A stretch of 64,000 nt of DNA, from NCBI GenBank assembly GCA_035999765.1, contig CP108521.1, forward strand, positions 1,178,001 through 1,242,000, given 5' to 3'. Numbering within the stretch: position 1 is the stretch's first letter; each line of letters begins with the position of its first letter. A model generated the notes under the pieces. That model did not search any database. It was not told the DNA's origin and saw nothing but the letters and a program-made list of their open reading frames with translations. Of the stretch, positions 24,558-34,240 are shown in pieces. A program made the position numbers and the translations under genes. The DNA comes from Streptomyces sp. NBC_01231 (GTDB lineage: Bacteria; Actinomycetota; Actinomycetes; Streptomycetales; Streptomycetaceae).

Positions 24558-25415
24558 TCAGCTGGCGTCGAGTTCCGCGAGTTCCTCCGCGGTGAGGACC
24601 AGGTCGGTGGCCGCGGCCGAGTCACGGATGGTCTCGGGCCGGCTCGCGCCCGGGATCGGCACGACCACCGGCGACTTGGCGAGCATCCAGGCCAGGCAGA
24701 CCCGCTGCGGGCTGACTCCGTGGGCCCCCGCGATCCGGGCGAACGGGGCGTGGGCGGAGCCGAGCTCACCGGCGCGGGAGATGCCGCCGAGCGGGCTCCA
24801 GGGCAGGAAGGCGATGCCGAGTTCGTCGCACAGGCGCAGTTCCGGCTCGCTGGAGCGGAAGGCCGCGGAGAACTGGTTCTGCACGGAGACCAGCCGGCCG
24901 CCGAGGATCTCGTTCGCCTGGCGGATCTGGTCCGGGTCGGCGTTGGAGATGCCGGCCATGCGGATCTTGCCCTCGTCGAGCAGGTCACGGATCGCGCCGA
25001 CGGACTCCGCATAGGGCACCCTCGGGTCAGGACGGTGGAACTGGTAGAGCCCGATCGCCTCCACACCGAGCCTCCGCAGCGAGGCCTCGCAGGCGGCCTT
25101 GAGGTGCTCGGGGCGGCCGTCGAGGGTCCAGCTCCCGCCGCCGGGGCGCAGATGGCCGCCCTTCGTCGCGACCAGGACCTCCCGGCCGCGGTCGTGGGAG
25201 GCGAGGGCCTTGGCGATCAGGGTCTCGTTGTGGCCGACCTCGTCGGCGTCCCGGTGGTAGGCGTCCGCGGTGTCGACGAGGGTGACGCCGGTGTCGAGTG
25301 CGGCGTGGATCGTGGCGAGGGAGCGGGCCTCGTCCGGTCGGCCTTCGATGGACATGGGCATGGCGCCCAGGCCGATCGCGCTCACCTCGACATCACCGAT
25401 ACGGCGGGTGTGCAT
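24558..25415 (-). CDS. Aldo/keto reductase
   Basis: 285 residues from ATG 25415; a longer open frame exists, but MHTRRIGDVEVSAIGLGAM is the normal family opening. Catalytic residues are in place: DTADAY (Asp and Tyr, about 49-54), VATKGG (Lys) and YQFHRPD (His). IPGASRPETIRDSAAA is the C-terminal NADPH-binding loop. It is a cytoplasmic NADPH-dependent reductase of an aldehyde or ketone of unknown identity; general detoxification is a common role. It is divergent from the Gfo/Idh/MocA gene and may share a transcript with the methyltransferase downstream. Confidence 0.88.
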   Translation of the reverse strand: MHTRRIGDVEVSAIGLGAMPMSIEGRPDEARSLATIHAALDTGVTLVDTADAYHRDADEVGHNETLIAKALASHDRGREVLVATKGGHLRPGGGSWTLDGRPEHLKAACEASLRRLGVEAIGLYQFHRPDPRVPYAESVGAIRDLLDEGKIRMAGISNADPDQIRQANEILGGRLVSVQNQFSAAFRSSEPELRLCDELGIAFLPWSPLGGISRAGELGSAHAPFARIAGAHGVSPQRVCLAWMLAKSPVVVPIPGASRPETIRDSAAATDLVLTAEELAELDAS

Positions 25416-25747
25416 GACCTCGTGACCTCTTTCGGCTGTACGGCAGAACCGACGGAGTCCGACGCCCGGACGGGGCGCCCACGACGACGGACGCACTCCA
25501 GCCTCGCTGGCCCGCACCCCGAAGGTCCAATAGAAGAACGAGAACGGATTCAGCACCCGGGCCGCTGAATCCCGGTGGCCGCCCGGACCGCGGTACGTCC
25601 CCCGGTGGCCCGCCCGTGTCAGGATCCCGTCGTCAGGAATCGAAAGGGCTTGCGCACCAGCACCACCGGTGTGAAACGCTCACCCCCGACCGGTCCCCCC
25701 ACCCGCGCCGGTCATCACGAGGTAGTACGGCGTGGAGAGGCAACGGT
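25416..25747. other. 332-base divergent intergenic region
   Basis: This gap carries the promoters of the aldo/keto reductase and the oxidoreductase. A relatively AT-rich patch near 25528-25550 may hold promoter elements, but I cannot name -10/-35 boxes with confidence. No hairpin or palindrome stands out. Confidence 0.35.
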
Positions 25748-26629
25748 ATGCGCATCGGACTGCTCGGCACCGGCCCCTGGGCCTCGATGGCCCACGCCCC
25801 CGCCCTGAGCGAACACCCGGGGCTGGACTTCGTCGGGGTGTGGGGCCGCCGCCTGGACGCGGCCAAGGAACTGGCCGACCTGCACGGCACACGGGCGTAC
25901 GACGACGTGGACGCGCTGTTCGCCGACGTGGACGCCGTGGCCGTCGCCCTGCCGCCGGACGTGCAGGCGGCGCTTGCGGCGCGGGCCGCGCGGGCGGGAT
26001 GTCATCTGCTGCTGGACAAGCCGCTCGCCATGACGGTCGAGCAGGGGCGGGCGGTGGTCGACGCCGTCCAGGACGCCGGCGTCGCCTCGGTCGTCTTCTT
26101 CACCTCCCGTTTCCTGGCCGAGACAGAGACGTGGATCACCGAACAGGCGGGCGTGGAGGGCTGGTTCACCGCGCGGGCGCAGTGGCTGGGGTCGGTGTTC
26201 ACGAGCGACAACCCGTTCGCCGACTCGCCGTGGCGGCGCCAGAAGGGCGCCCTGTGGGACGTCGGACCGCATGCCCTGTCCGTGCTGCTTCCGGTGCTCG
26301 GCGACGTCCGGCGGGTGGCGGCGGCCGCGCACGGTCCCGGGGACACCGTCCATCTGGTCCTGAACCATGCCGGTGGCGCGTCGAGCACCCTGACGCTGAG
26401 CCTCACGGCACCGCCCGCGGCGGCGGGTGACGCGGTGGAGCTGCGGGGCGAGGCGGGGGTGAGTGCCCTTCCGGAGAGCTCCGAGGGGTTGGGGTCCGCC
26501 GTCGCCCGGGCCGCGGACGCCCTGCTCGACGCCGCCCGCACGGGCCGCCCGCACGCGTGCGACGCCAGGTTCGGTCTGCGGGTCACCGAGATCCTGGCGG
26601 CGGCCGAGGCGCTGCTCGACGACGCCTGA
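25748..26629 (+). CDS. Gfo/Idh/MocA family oxidoreductase
   Basis: 293 residues. MRIGLLGTGPWASMAHAPAL is the NAD(P)-binding Rossmann start, HLLLDKPLAMTVEQ carries the conserved catalytic lysine in the family's [DE]KP motif, and LWDVGPHALSVLL is the substrate-side motif with the conserved His. Family members oxidise or reduce sugars, inositols and related polyols. GGAGAGG lies upstream of the ATG. It ends before a strong hairpin shared with the convergent acetyltransferase. The exact substrate cannot be read from sequence. Confidence 0.88.
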   Translation: MRIGLLGTGPWASMAHAPALSEHPGLDFVGVWGRRLDAAKELADLHGTRAYDDVDALFADVDAVAVALPPDVQAALAARAARAGCHLLLDKPLAMTVEQGRAVVDAVQDAGVASVVFFTSRFLAETETWITEQAGVEGWFTARAQWLGSVFTSDNPFADSPWRRQKGALWDVGPHALSVLLPVLGDVRRVAAAAHGPGDTVHLVLNHAGGASSTLTLSLTAPPAAAGDAVELRGEAGVSALPESSEGLGSAVARAADALLDAARTGRPHACDARFGLRVTEILAAAEALLDDA

Positions 26630-26766
26630 CCCTGGCGGTGGCCGCCCCGGCCCGACGATCTCCCCGACCGTCGCCTCCCCGCTGCGACCCCGCCAGGCCC
26701 GCCCGTCGAAGTCCACCGCCGTCTTCGTCGCCCCGCCGCCGTTCACACCGTCGATCAGCATGCCGC

Positions 26767-26806
26767 CCGGCACTGACAGACGGACCGGACCGGCTGTCAG
26801 TGCCGG
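26767..26806. terminator. 13-bp hairpin between convergent genes
   Basis: CCGGCACTGACAG (26767-26779) pairs perfectly with 26794-26806 across a 14-base loop. It lies between the stop of the oxidoreductase (26629) and the stop of the GNAT gene (26817) and can serve both directions. Confidence 0.75.
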
Positions 26807-26816
26807 AGCGGCCGAC

Positions 26817-27713
26817 TCAGCCGGTGTGCTCGAGGTGGAAGTTCAGGCGTTCCCGTACGACGGGATAGCCGGCCTTGGCGAAGTTCCCGGCCATCGGGAA
26901 GTTCCCCTGGTCGGTGGCGGCGGAGACGAACTCGGCGCCCTGCTCGACCAGGAAGTGGGTGCACTCCGCGAGGAGGTCGTAGGCGTAGCCGCGTCCCCGC
27001 TGGTCGGGCAGGACTCCGATGAAGCCGACGCAGGGCCCCGCGGGGTTGTGCGCCGGGATGTGGATGCCGACCGGGTCGCCCTGCGGGGTGTACGCGATCT
27101 GCCACCACTCCCTGGGCGACGGGCACCAGTGGAAGAAGTCGAGTTCCTCCTGGGCGGCCCGGTCGAGGCCGCCCTCCTCGATGGCCTTGAGGGCATGCGC
27201 GTCCAGAGTGACGGAGTGGATGCGGCGCAGAGCGTCGCGGAACACCTCGTCGTCCGGTTCGGACCGGAACTCGAGGCGTCCGGGCCGCTCGGGCAGCCCG
27301 CACTCCGTGGTCCACCGGTACAGGAAGCGTTCCACCAGCAGCTCGTATCCGGCGTTCCGTATGGCGGTGAAGCGGGCCTCGGCCGCGGCGCGCAGGGCCG
27401 GGTCCTCGCGCCAGCCGGGGGGCAGGTTCATTTCGAGTTCGACCTGCCAGGGGGCGGTGCGCAGAAGTTCGGTGCCCGCCTCCTCCTCGCCTTCGGCCAC
27501 GTCGAACCAGTTGACGTTGAGGGGTTCGGTGTCGTCGGGGCCGCCCCACCAGGCGGCGCGCGCCACGACCTCACCGTCGCGTAGGGCCACCCGCTTCCAG
27601 TCGGGGCGGTGTCGGGTGAGCCGGTGTCCTTCGCGGGCGTTCAGCGGGTCCGGCATGGTGTCGAAGAGTGGGGCGTCGCGCTCGTCGAGCGCGCGGATGA
27701 CCAGATCGGTCAC
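26817..27713 (-). CDS. GNAT-family N-acetyltransferase
   Basis: 298 residues from the GTG at 27713, which is preceded by GGAGGAATCC. The C-terminal half is a GNAT domain: GFIGVLPDQRGRGYAYDLLA contains the acetyl-CoA pyrophosphate loop (Q/RxxGxG/A), followed by the second-substrate strand ending NFAKAGYPVVRERLNFHLE. The N-terminal half is less conserved, so it may be a tandem or extended GNAT. Substrate unknown. A possible 18-codon open frame lies directly upstream in the same direction. Confidence 0.82.
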   Translation of the reverse strand: MTDLVIRALDERDAPLFDTMPDPLNAREGHRLTRHRPDWKRVALRDGEVVARAAWWGGPDDTEPLNVNWFDVAEGEEEAGTELLRTAPWQVELEMNLPPGWREDPALRAAAEARFTAIRNAGYELLVERFLYRWTTECGLPERPGRLEFRSEPDDEVFRDALRRIHSVTLDAHALKAIEEGGLDRAAQEELDFFHWCPSPREWWQIAYTPQGDPVGIHIPAHNPAGPCVGFIGVLPDQRGRGYAYDLLAECTHFLVEQGAEFVSAATDQGNFPMAGNFAKAGYPVVRERLNFHLEHTG

Positions 27714-27752
27714 GGATTCCTCCGGGATGCGTACGGCGTGGAGCGCTCCCGG

Positions 27753-27809
27753 TCAGACGAAGCACGCCGGGGCAACGGTAAGGGAGCGCTGGGTGGTTGT
27801 GGCCTTCAC
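27753..27809 (-). CDS. Possible 18-residue leader or signalling peptide
   Basis: A GTG at 27809 sits behind GGAAGGAGGCGAGTGCC, one of the strongest ribosome sites in the window, and opens an 18-codon frame, MKATTTQRSLTVAPACFV, ending at 27753. It lies 40 bases upstream of the GNAT start on the same strand. It could be a regulatory upstream peptide, a small secreted or modified peptide, or chance. The strong site and good spacing are the only support. Confidence 0.4.
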   Translation of the reverse strand: MKATTTQRSLTVAPACFV

Positions 27810-28066
27810 GGCACTCGCCTCCTTCCGTCGTCTCGGGGCGTGACGGCTCACCGTACACGGCTCAATCGGCCCCTGAGGCCGAATTAATGACGCGCTGTGC
27901 TGTGTACCGGGAGGACGGCCGTATGTGACATCGGGGCCCGGTCCCGTCGCCAGAGCGCTCTCGCACCCAACCCGCCTTCGTGGTCTTCCAGCCTCTCGGC
28001 GCCCCCGGGGTACCCCCCGGCATGCGGTGCCGGGGCGGTCGTAGCAGCGTAGGGGGTGTGAGCAGA

Positions 28067-29167
28067 GTGCGCGGCGGGCGGTCACGCCCCGAGCGGGACC
28101 GGCGGGACTGGCTGCGGGGCGGCGCGCCACCGCCGGGCTGGGTACGGGTGCTGCCGGCCGCCCTGCTCGGCGCCGTGTGCGCGGCGACCCTGATCAGCCC
28201 CGACCCCCTCGACATCGGCTTCCTGCTGGGTGCGATCCCACCGCTGGCCGTCCTGTCCTACGGGCCCGTGGCGACCGCGGTGCTCGGCGGGCTCGTGCTG
28301 GCCGTGCTGAACATTCCGGTGTTCCACCTGAACGATCCCGGCAGCACCGATGTGCTGACCGTCGGCTTCGTCGCCGCGCTGAGTGTGTTCGTGTCGTTCG
28401 TCCGCAGTCATCGGGACGCCCAGCTGGTCACCGAGCGGGCGGTCGCGGAGGCGGCGCAGCTTGCCGTCGTGCCGCCGCTCCCGCCGCGGGTGGGGTCGGT
28501 GCGGTGTGCGGGCCTGTACCGGGCCGCGCAGCGCGGGACGCTGGTCGGGGGCGACTTCTTCGACGTACGGGAGGGGCCGTTCGGGGTACGGGCCGTGATG
28601 GGCGACGTACAGGGGCACGGGCTGTCGGCCGTGGCGACGGTCGCCTCGCTGCTGGGGGCGTTCCGGGAGGCGGTGGTGGACCAGCCGGACGCGGAGTCGA
28701 TGGCGGCCCGGCTGGACCGCCGGCTGCTGCTGGACTCCGCCGGGACGCCGACCTCGGAGTTGTTCGCGACGGCCGTGCTGCTGGAGTTCGCCGCGGACGC
28801 GCGGACGGTACGGATCGTGGCGTGCGGCCAGCCCGGGCCCCTGCTGCTGCGGCACGGCCGGCTGATCGAGATCGAGCTCGCCCCGCAACCGCCGCTCGGT
28901 CTCGGGCTGCCCGACGGCGGGCCGCCCGTCGGTCTCACCGTGCCGCTGGAACCCGGGGACCTGCTCTTCCTCGCCTCCGACGGGGTCACCGAGGCCAGGG
29001 ACGCCTCCGGCGCGTTCTACCCCCTCACCGACCGGCTCTCGGGCTTCGCCGCCGAGGACCCGGACGCGCTGGCCCTACAGGTCTGGACGGATCTCCTCCG
29101 GGACGGCAGGACCCTCCAGGACGACGTCACGATGCTCGTCCTCATGCCCGGGACACCGGGCCTCTGA
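28067..29167 (+). CDS. Membrane-bound PP2C/SpoIIE phosphatase
   Basis: About 366 residues. A basic start is followed by three or four hydrophobic segments (VLPAALLGAVCAATLI, GFLLGAIPPLAVLSYG, TAVLGGLVLAVLNIPVF, LTVGFVAALSVFVSFV) and, from about residue 140, a PP2C/SpoIIE domain with GGDFFDVREG, GDVQGHGLSAVAT, FLASDGVTEARD and DDVTMLVL. There is no sensor domain besides the membrane part. It likely dephosphorylates an STAS-domain anti-anti-sigma factor. Start choice is between GTG 28058 and GTG 28067; AGGGGG is better spaced for the second. Confidence 0.85.
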   Translation: MRGGRSRPERDRRDWLRGGAPPPGWVRVLPAALLGAVCAATLISPDPLDIGFLLGAIPPLAVLSYGPVATAVLGGLVLAVLNIPVFHLNDPGSTDVLTVGFVAALSVFVSFVRSHRDAQLVTERAVAEAAQLAVVPPLPPRVGSVRCAGLYRAAQRGTLVGGDFFDVREGPFGVRAVMGDVQGHGLSAVATVASLLGAFREAVVDQPDAESMAARLDRRLLLDSAGTPTSELFATAVLLEFAADARTVRIVACGQPGPLLLRHGRLIEIELAPQPPLGLGLPDGGPPVGLTVPLEPGDLLFLASDGVTEARDASGAFYPLTDRLSGFAAEDPDALALQVWTDLLRDGRTLQDDVTMLVLMPGTPGL

Positions 29168-29170
29168 CGG

Positions 29171-31396
29171 TCACACCCGCTGGTTGTCCCCCTCGGCGTC
29201 GATGTGCGGGAGGATCCGGTCCAGCAGGCGGGGTGTCCACCAGGCGTGCCGCCCCAGCAGGGTCATCACCGCCGGGACCATCAGCAGGCGTACGACGGTG
29301 GCGTCGATCAGCACGCTGACGGCCAGGCCGAGCCCGAGCATCTTCACGACGATGTTGTCGCTGATGATGAACGCCGAGAACACGCTCACCATGATCAGGG
29401 CCGCGCAGGTGATCACCCGCGCGGTGATCTCCAGGGCATGGGCGACGGAGTCCTTGGCGTCGCCGGTGCGCAGCCAGGCCTCGTGGACGCGGGAGAGCAG
29501 GAAGATCTCGTAGTCCATGCTGAGCCCGAAGATGATCGCGAACATCATCATCGGCACATAGCTCTCGATGGGCACCTTGCCGTGCACGCCCAGCGCGGGC
29601 CCGCCCCAGCCCCACTGGAAGACGGCGACGACGACGCCGTACGAGGCGGTGATCGACAGGACGTTGAGGACGGCGGCCTTGACCGCGACGAGGAGCCCGC
29701 GGAACACGGCGAGGATGATCAGGAAGGCGAGGGCGACGACCACGGCGATGATCAGGGGAAGCCGGCTGGCGACGATGTCACGGAAGTCGACCTGGGCGGC
29801 CGTGGTGCCGGTGACGTAGCCCTTGGCGTCGTAGCCGGAGACCGCGTCGGGGAGGGTGGTGTCGACGAGACGGTTCGTCAGGTCGGTGGTGGTGGCACTC
29901 TGCGGGGACTCCTCGGAGTAGACGGTGGCGAGCAGCACGTCGCCGTCGCTGGTGGGGGTCAGCTGGGTGACCGTGGCCGTGTCGGGCACCGCGTTCAGGG
30001 TCTTCTGCGCCTGGGCGGAGAGGTCGGAGCGCTTGTCGGACGGGACGGACGTCTGGTCGATGACGACGGTGAGAGGACCGTTGGAGCCGGGCCCGAAGGC
30101 GTCCGTCATCAGGTCGTAGGCCCGCCGGTCGGTGAAGGAGGTCGGGTCGGCGCCGTCGCCGATGTGACCGAGCTGGATGGAGAAGACCGGGATGGCGAGG
30201 ATCGCGATGACGGCCACACCGGCGCCGAGGTACTCCCAGGGCCTGCGCTCGACGCGCTTGGCGTAGCGGTGCCAGGTGCCGTGCGAGGCGGCGCCCGGTT
30301 CGGCGTCGGTCTCGGCGACCGGCTTGCGGACGTGGTAGCGGTCGATGTGCCTGCCGATGAGTCCGAGGAGGGCCGGCACGAGGGTGAGGGCGCCGACGAC
30401 GGCGGAGACGACGGTGATGGCGGCGGCGAGTCCGAGTTTGCCGATGAAGGACACCCCGGACGCGTACAGACCGAAGAGCGCGATGATCACGGTGGTGCCG
30501 GACACGAGCACGGCCCGGCCGCTGGTGGCGGTGGCGTGTCCGGCGGCCTCGGCGGGGTCGGCGCCGTCGATCAGGTTCTGCCGGTGCCGGGTGGTCAGGA
30601 AGAGGGCGTAGTCGATGCCGACGCCCAGGCCGATCATGGTGGCGAGGGTCGGCGACACGGTCGCGAAGGTGAAGGCGGCGGCCAGCAGACCCAGGATGGC
30701 GAGCCCGCCGACGACGCTGATCAGGGCGGTGATCAGGGGCAGGCCAGCCGCGATGACGCTGCCGAAGCCGACGAGCAGGACGACGACGGCGACCGCGAAG
30801 CCGATCAGCTCGCTGATCCGGTCGTCCGCGGCGGGACGGGCGAGCTCGCCGAGCGAACCGCCGTACTCGACGTCGGCGCCCGCCGCCCGCAGCGGCTGGA
30901 CGGCGTTGTCCACGCCGGTCAGGTAGTCGTCGCCGAGGGTGGAGGGCTGCACCTCGAAGCGGACGGTGACGTACGCGGTCTTGCCGTCGCCCGACACCGG
31001 GCCGACCTTCGACGACGTCACGGAGAGCGGGTTCTGGGCCGAGAGCACATGGGGGAGTTTCTGGAGGTCGCCGACGGTCGTCGACAGCTGTGAACTAAGC
31101 GCGCTCACGGACTGCTGGTCGTCGTGCAGGACGATCTGGCTGCTGTAGCCCCCGGCCTGCGGGTCGTGCTCCTTCAGTACGTCCAGGCCGTCCGTGGACT
31201 GCACGCCCGGCAGTTGGAAGTTGTCCTCGTAGGTCCCGCCGACCGCTCTGCTGACCACCTGGAGGGCGACGACGGCCACCAGCCAGGCGATGATGACGAC
31301 GACGAAGTGCCGCGCGCACCACTCCCCGAGCCGCCGCAGAAAACCCGGAGCGGCGCTGCCCCCTGTCCCCTCTTCGGCTGTCTCGGTTGCTGGCAT
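29171..31396 (-). CDS. MMPL-family RND transporter
   Basis: 741 residues from ATG 31396. There is one N-terminal helix, a large periplasmic-type loop, a helix bundle, a second loop and a second bundle, about 12 helices in all, as in MmpL/HPE exporters. The paired membrane Asp-Tyr motifs needed for proton flow are present: [15 protein letters not shown] and [18 protein letters not shown]. It probably exports a lipid or hydrophobic metabolite. The gene converges with the phosphatase gene, with only three bases between the stops. The longer reading to 31471 adds 25 residues of low plausibility. A short CCCTCGGCTT tandem repeat (31498-31517) lies upstream. Confidence 0.88.
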   Translation of the reverse strand: MPATETAEEGTGGSAAPGFLRRLGEWCARHFVVVIIAWLVAVVALQVVSRAVGGTYEDNFQLPGVQSTDGLDVLKEHDPQAGGYSSQIVLHDDQQSVSALSSQLSTTVGDLQKLPHVLSAQNPLSVTSSKVGPVSGDGKTAYVTVRFEVQPSTLGDDYLTGVDNAVQPLRAAGADVEYGGSLGELARPAADDRISELIGFAVAVVVLLVGFGSVIAAGLPLITALISVVGGLAILGLLAAAFTFATVSPTLATMIGLGVGIDYALFLTTRHRQNLIDGADPAEAAGHATATSGRAVLVSGTTVIIALFGLYASGVSFIGKLGLAAAITVVSAVVGALTLVPALLGLIGRHIDRYHVRKPVAETDAEPGAASHGTWHRYAKRVERRPWEYLGAGVAVIAILAIPVFSIQLGHIGDGADPTSFTDRRAYDLMTDAFGPGSNGPLTVVIDQTSVPSDKRSDLSAQAQKTLNAVPDTATVTQLTPTSDGDVLLATVYSEESPQSATTTDLTNRLVDTTLPDAVSGYDAKGYVTGTTAAQVDFRDIVASRLPLIIAVVVALAFLIILAVFRGLLVAVKAAVLNVLSITASYGVVVAVFQWGWGGPALGVHGKVPIESYVPMMMFAIIFGLSMDYEIFLLSRVHEAWLRTGDAKDSVAHALEITARVITCAALIMVSVFSAFIISDNIVVKMLGLGLAVSVLIDATVVRLLMVPAVMTLLGRHAWWTPRLLDRILPHIDAEGDNQRV

Positions 31397-31617
31397 GCCC
31401 TGCCTTTTCTGCGCCGGGTCCTCGGACACCCTCATTAGACGCCCGAGTGATCGTCCGGGCATCCCGAGCACCCGGGGGCCGGTCGCGTGCCGCGGGTCCC
31501 TCGGCTTCCCTCGGCTTTTCTCGGGATGCAGGGTGGGCCCGGGCGTTGAATGGTGATATCGGGCCCGGTGAGGGAAACCGGGGTCGAGGAACGATCCGGA
31601 TCCGAGGAGCAGACATC

Positions 31618-31824
31618 ATGACGACGTCACAGCCCGACACGTCAGGGCAGTCCGAGGACCGCACCACCCCGGACGCCCTGCTGCACGCCCGTACCGGCAC
31701 GGACGTGTCCCCCGAGGACGTGGTGCTCGCCTCCGGCAAGGACCTCACCCCGCACAACCTCGAATGGGCCAGGCGCAAGCTGGCGGAGGAGGGCCCGGCC
31801 GCGCTCGACAAGCTGCTGCCGTAG
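31618..31824 (+). CDS. Small conserved hypothetical protein
   Basis: 68 residues from ATG 31618 with GAGGAGC upstream. A hydrophilic N-terminus (TTSQPDTSGQSEDRT) is followed by SPEDVVLASGKDLTPHNLEWARRKLAEEGPAALDKLLP, written here in words as a helical, conserved-looking C-terminus ending in a leucine-proline. Short proteins ending this way occur in Streptomyces, function unknown. It lies 120 bases before sthA on the same strand. Confidence 0.6.
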   Translation: MTTSQPDTSGQSEDRTTPDALLHARTGTDVSPEDVVLASGKDLTPHNLEWARRKLAEEGPAALDKLLP

Positions 31825-31944
31825 CAGACCGCGACGCGGTGGCGTGCGCCGCCGCGTCCGCGGCGGGCCCCGTCCGGGACTCGCGGTCGTCGGGTGTCCG
31901 TTCGCCTCTTTCGAAGGGGCACCGGGACTGACAGACTCCGGAGG

Positions 31945-33348
31945 GTGCCCGACTTCGACATGCTTGTCATCGGATCCGGACCCGGTGGTCAGAAGGCCGC
32001 CATCGCTGCGGCCAAACTGGGCCGCCGGGTCGCCGTCGTCGACCGCCCCGACATGGTCGGCGGGGTCTCCATCCACACCGGCACCATCCCCTCCAAGACC
32101 CTGCGCGAGGCGGTGCTGTACCTCACCGGTCTCACCCAGCGCGATCTGTACGGACAGAGCTACCGGTTGAAGGAGGACATCACCGTCGCCGACCTGACCG
32201 CCCGCACCCAGCACGTGGTCAGCCGTGAGGTCGACGTCATCCGCAGCCAGCTGTCCCGCAACCACGTCACCCTCTGCTCAGGCACCGCCCGCTTCGTCGA
32301 CGACCACACCGTCGCCCTGCGCGAGGTCACCGGCCACGAACGCCTGATCAGCGCCGACCACTTCGTCATCGCCACCGGCACCCGGCCCGCCCGGCCGGAC
32401 ACCGTCGAGTTCGACGGACGCACCATCATGGACTCGGACAACGTGCTCGCCCTGGAACGGGTGCCGCGCTCCATGGTGATCGTCGGTGCCGGGGTCATCG
32501 GCATGGAGTACGCGTCGATGTTCGCCGCACTGGGCAGCAAGATCACCGTGGTCGAACGGCGGGCGGGCATGCTCGACATGTGCGACGTCGAGGTGATCGA
32601 GTCGCTCAAGTACCAGCTGCGGGACCTGGCGGTGACGTTCCGTTTCGGGGAGACGGTGGCCGCCGTCGAGCGCCATCCCCGGGGCACGCTCACCGTTCTG
32701 GAGAGCGGCAAGAAGATCCCCGCCGACGCCGTGATGTACTCGGCGGGCCGCCAAGGCCTCACCGACGACCTCGACCTCGACAAGGCGGGCCTGTCGGCGG
32801 ACGCCCGCGGGCGGATCACGGTGGACGAGCACTACCGCACCGAGGTGGAACACATCTACGCCGTGGGCGACGTCATCGGTTTCCCGGCGCTGGCGGCGAC
32901 CTCGATGGAGCAGGGCCGGGCGGCGGCGTACCACGCCTGCGGGGAGCCGGTCCCGCGGATGCACAACCTCCAGCCGATCGGTATCTACACGATTCCCGAG
33001 ATCAGCTTCGTGGGCCGGACCGAGGACCAGCTCACCGAGGACCGGGTGCCGTTCGAGGTCGGTATCTCCCGTTACCGGGAACTCGCCCGCGGGCAGATCA
33101 TGGGCGACTCCCACGGCATGCTGAAGCTGCTGGTCTCGCCCGAGGACCGGACCCTGCTCGGGGTGCACTGCTTCGGCACGGGCGCCACCGAACTCATCCA
33201 CATCGGACAGTCGGTGATGGGCTGCGGGGGCACCGTCGACTACCTGGTCGACGCGGTGTTCAACTACCCGACGCTCGCGGAGTCCTACAAGGTCGCCGCC
33301 CTGGACGCCACCAACAAGCTCCGCCTGATCGACCGTATCGGGGACTGA
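31945..33348 (+). CDS. sthA: Soluble pyridine nucleotide transhydrogenase (Si-specific)
   Basis: 467 residues from GTG 31945. [20 protein letters not shown] is the FAD-binding loop, [11 protein letters not shown] replaces the redox-active CxxxxC of lipoamide dehydrogenases (no cysteines), which identifies the SthA branch. [19 protein letters not shown] binds NAD(P), [20 protein letters not shown] is the second FAD motif, and a dimerisation domain with [15 protein letters not shown] ends the protein. It balances NADPH and NADH in the cytoplasm. GGAGG lies very close to the GTG; an ATG five codons later is an alternative start. Confidence 0.92.
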   Translation: MPDFDMLVIGSGPGGQKAAIAAAKLGRRVAVVDRPDMVGGVSIHTGTIPSKTLREAVLYLTGLTQRDLYGQSYRLKEDITVADLTARTQHVVSREVDVIRSQLSRNHVTLCSGTARFVDDHTVALREVTGHERLISADHFVIATGTRPARPDTVEFDGRTIMDSDNVLALERVPRSMVIVGAGVIGMEYASMFAALGSKITVVERRAGMLDMCDVEVIESLKYQLRDLAVTFRFGETVAAVERHPRGTLTVLESGKKIPADAVMYSAGRQGLTDDLDLDKAGLSADARGRITVDEHYRTEVEHIYAVGDVIGFPALAATSMEQGRAAAYHACGEPVPRMHNLQPIGIYTIPEISFVGRTEDQLTEDRVPFEVGISRYRELARGQIMGDSHGMLKLLVSPEDRTLLGVHCFGTGATELIHIGQSVMGCGGTVDYLVDAVFNYPTLAESYKVAALDATNKLRLIDRIGD

Positions 33349-33362
33349 GCGCCCCGCCCCGC

Positions 33363-33884
33363 TCAGTTGCCCTCGTCGAACTCGCCGAACCCGTCTGCCT
33401 CGTCGAACCCGGCTCCCTGCTCGTCCTCGTCGTCCTCGACGACATGGACGGCGGCCTCCTCCGCCCCGGCGGCGCCCGCGTCGATGCCCACGTCGGAGGC
33501 GACGGCCTCCTTGGTGGTGTCGGGGTGGGCGCCCTCGTCCGGGGCGACGAGCCGGCCCGCGCGGCCGGTGCCCGCCTCGGGGTCGACCGGTTCCCCCTCG
33601 CCGTCGGGGAGGTCACCGAGCCCGTCCCCCACGGGCTCGGCGGCGTCGGGCACCTCCTGGGCCAACCGCTGGTCGAGGCTCTCCCCGTCGTGCTGTTCGA
33701 CGGCCGTGGTGCCGTGCTTGGTGACGCCGAGCGGTTTCTCCGGCGGGGAGTAGCCCTCGTCGAGGGTCTCGTCGTACGTGCGCTCGTCGAGCGCGTCCTG
33801 GAGGTCGAGCGGGCCCGCGTCCTCCTGCTCCTCGTTGGTTCCGGTGGGCTGGTACGCGTCGTCCGCCATCGGCTGCGTGCCCAT
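33363..33884 (-). CDS. DUF5709 acidic protein
   Basis: 173 residues from ATG 33884 with GGGAGG seven bases upstream. DETLDEGYSPPEKPLGVTKH, GESLDQRLAQE, GRLVAPDEGAHPDTTKEAVA and GAEEAAVHVVED are the conserved blocks of DUF5709, a very acidic family of Actinobacteria without known function. The acidic composition suggests a disordered or charge-mediated role. The gene converges with sthA, with 14 bases between the stops. Confidence 0.8.
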   Translation of the reverse strand: MGTQPMADDAYQPTGTNEEQEDAGPLDLQDALDERTYDETLDEGYSPPEKPLGVTKHGTTAVEQHDGESLDQRLAQEVPDAAEPVGDGLGDLPDGEGEPVDPEAGTGRAGRLVAPDEGAHPDTTKEAVASDVGIDAGAAGAEEAAVHVVEDDEDEQGAGFDEADGFGEFDEGN

Positions 33885-34240
33885 GGGCTGCCTCCCTCGT
33901 TCGCTGCTTCGTCCGGCTTCGCTCCGGTGCCCTGGACGCGTTTCCAGGTAAGCGGAGCCCAACCTCGAACGTGGGACGGAAGTGGTCCGTGGGCGGGTTC
34001 GGGAGATTACTCACCAGTCAATATTGAAAGCTAAATAAGTCCCGCTATCATCACTCGAACACACGGTGTGACCGGCGCCGACACGGGGAGAGAGCCGCCT
34101 TCCGCCACCCGCTTTTCGCCGCCCCTGACCCGAGGCCATCCCTCTCCGGTTCTGGACGGGTCCCGTCCCACCCCTTACGTCCCTTACGCAGAAAGGGCCT
34201 CCTGGCCCTCGCGTCGTGCACGACGGAAAGCAGCGCAACC
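33885..34240. other. 356-base intergenic region with AT-rich palindrome
   Basis: The gap precedes the amino acid permease. Around 34012-34055 the sequence is unusually AT-rich for this genome and holds the perfect 10-bp palindrome TCAATATTGA at 34018-34027. This is a likely promoter or operator region for the permease or for the divergent DUF5709 gene. No gene is seen. Confidence 0.45.
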
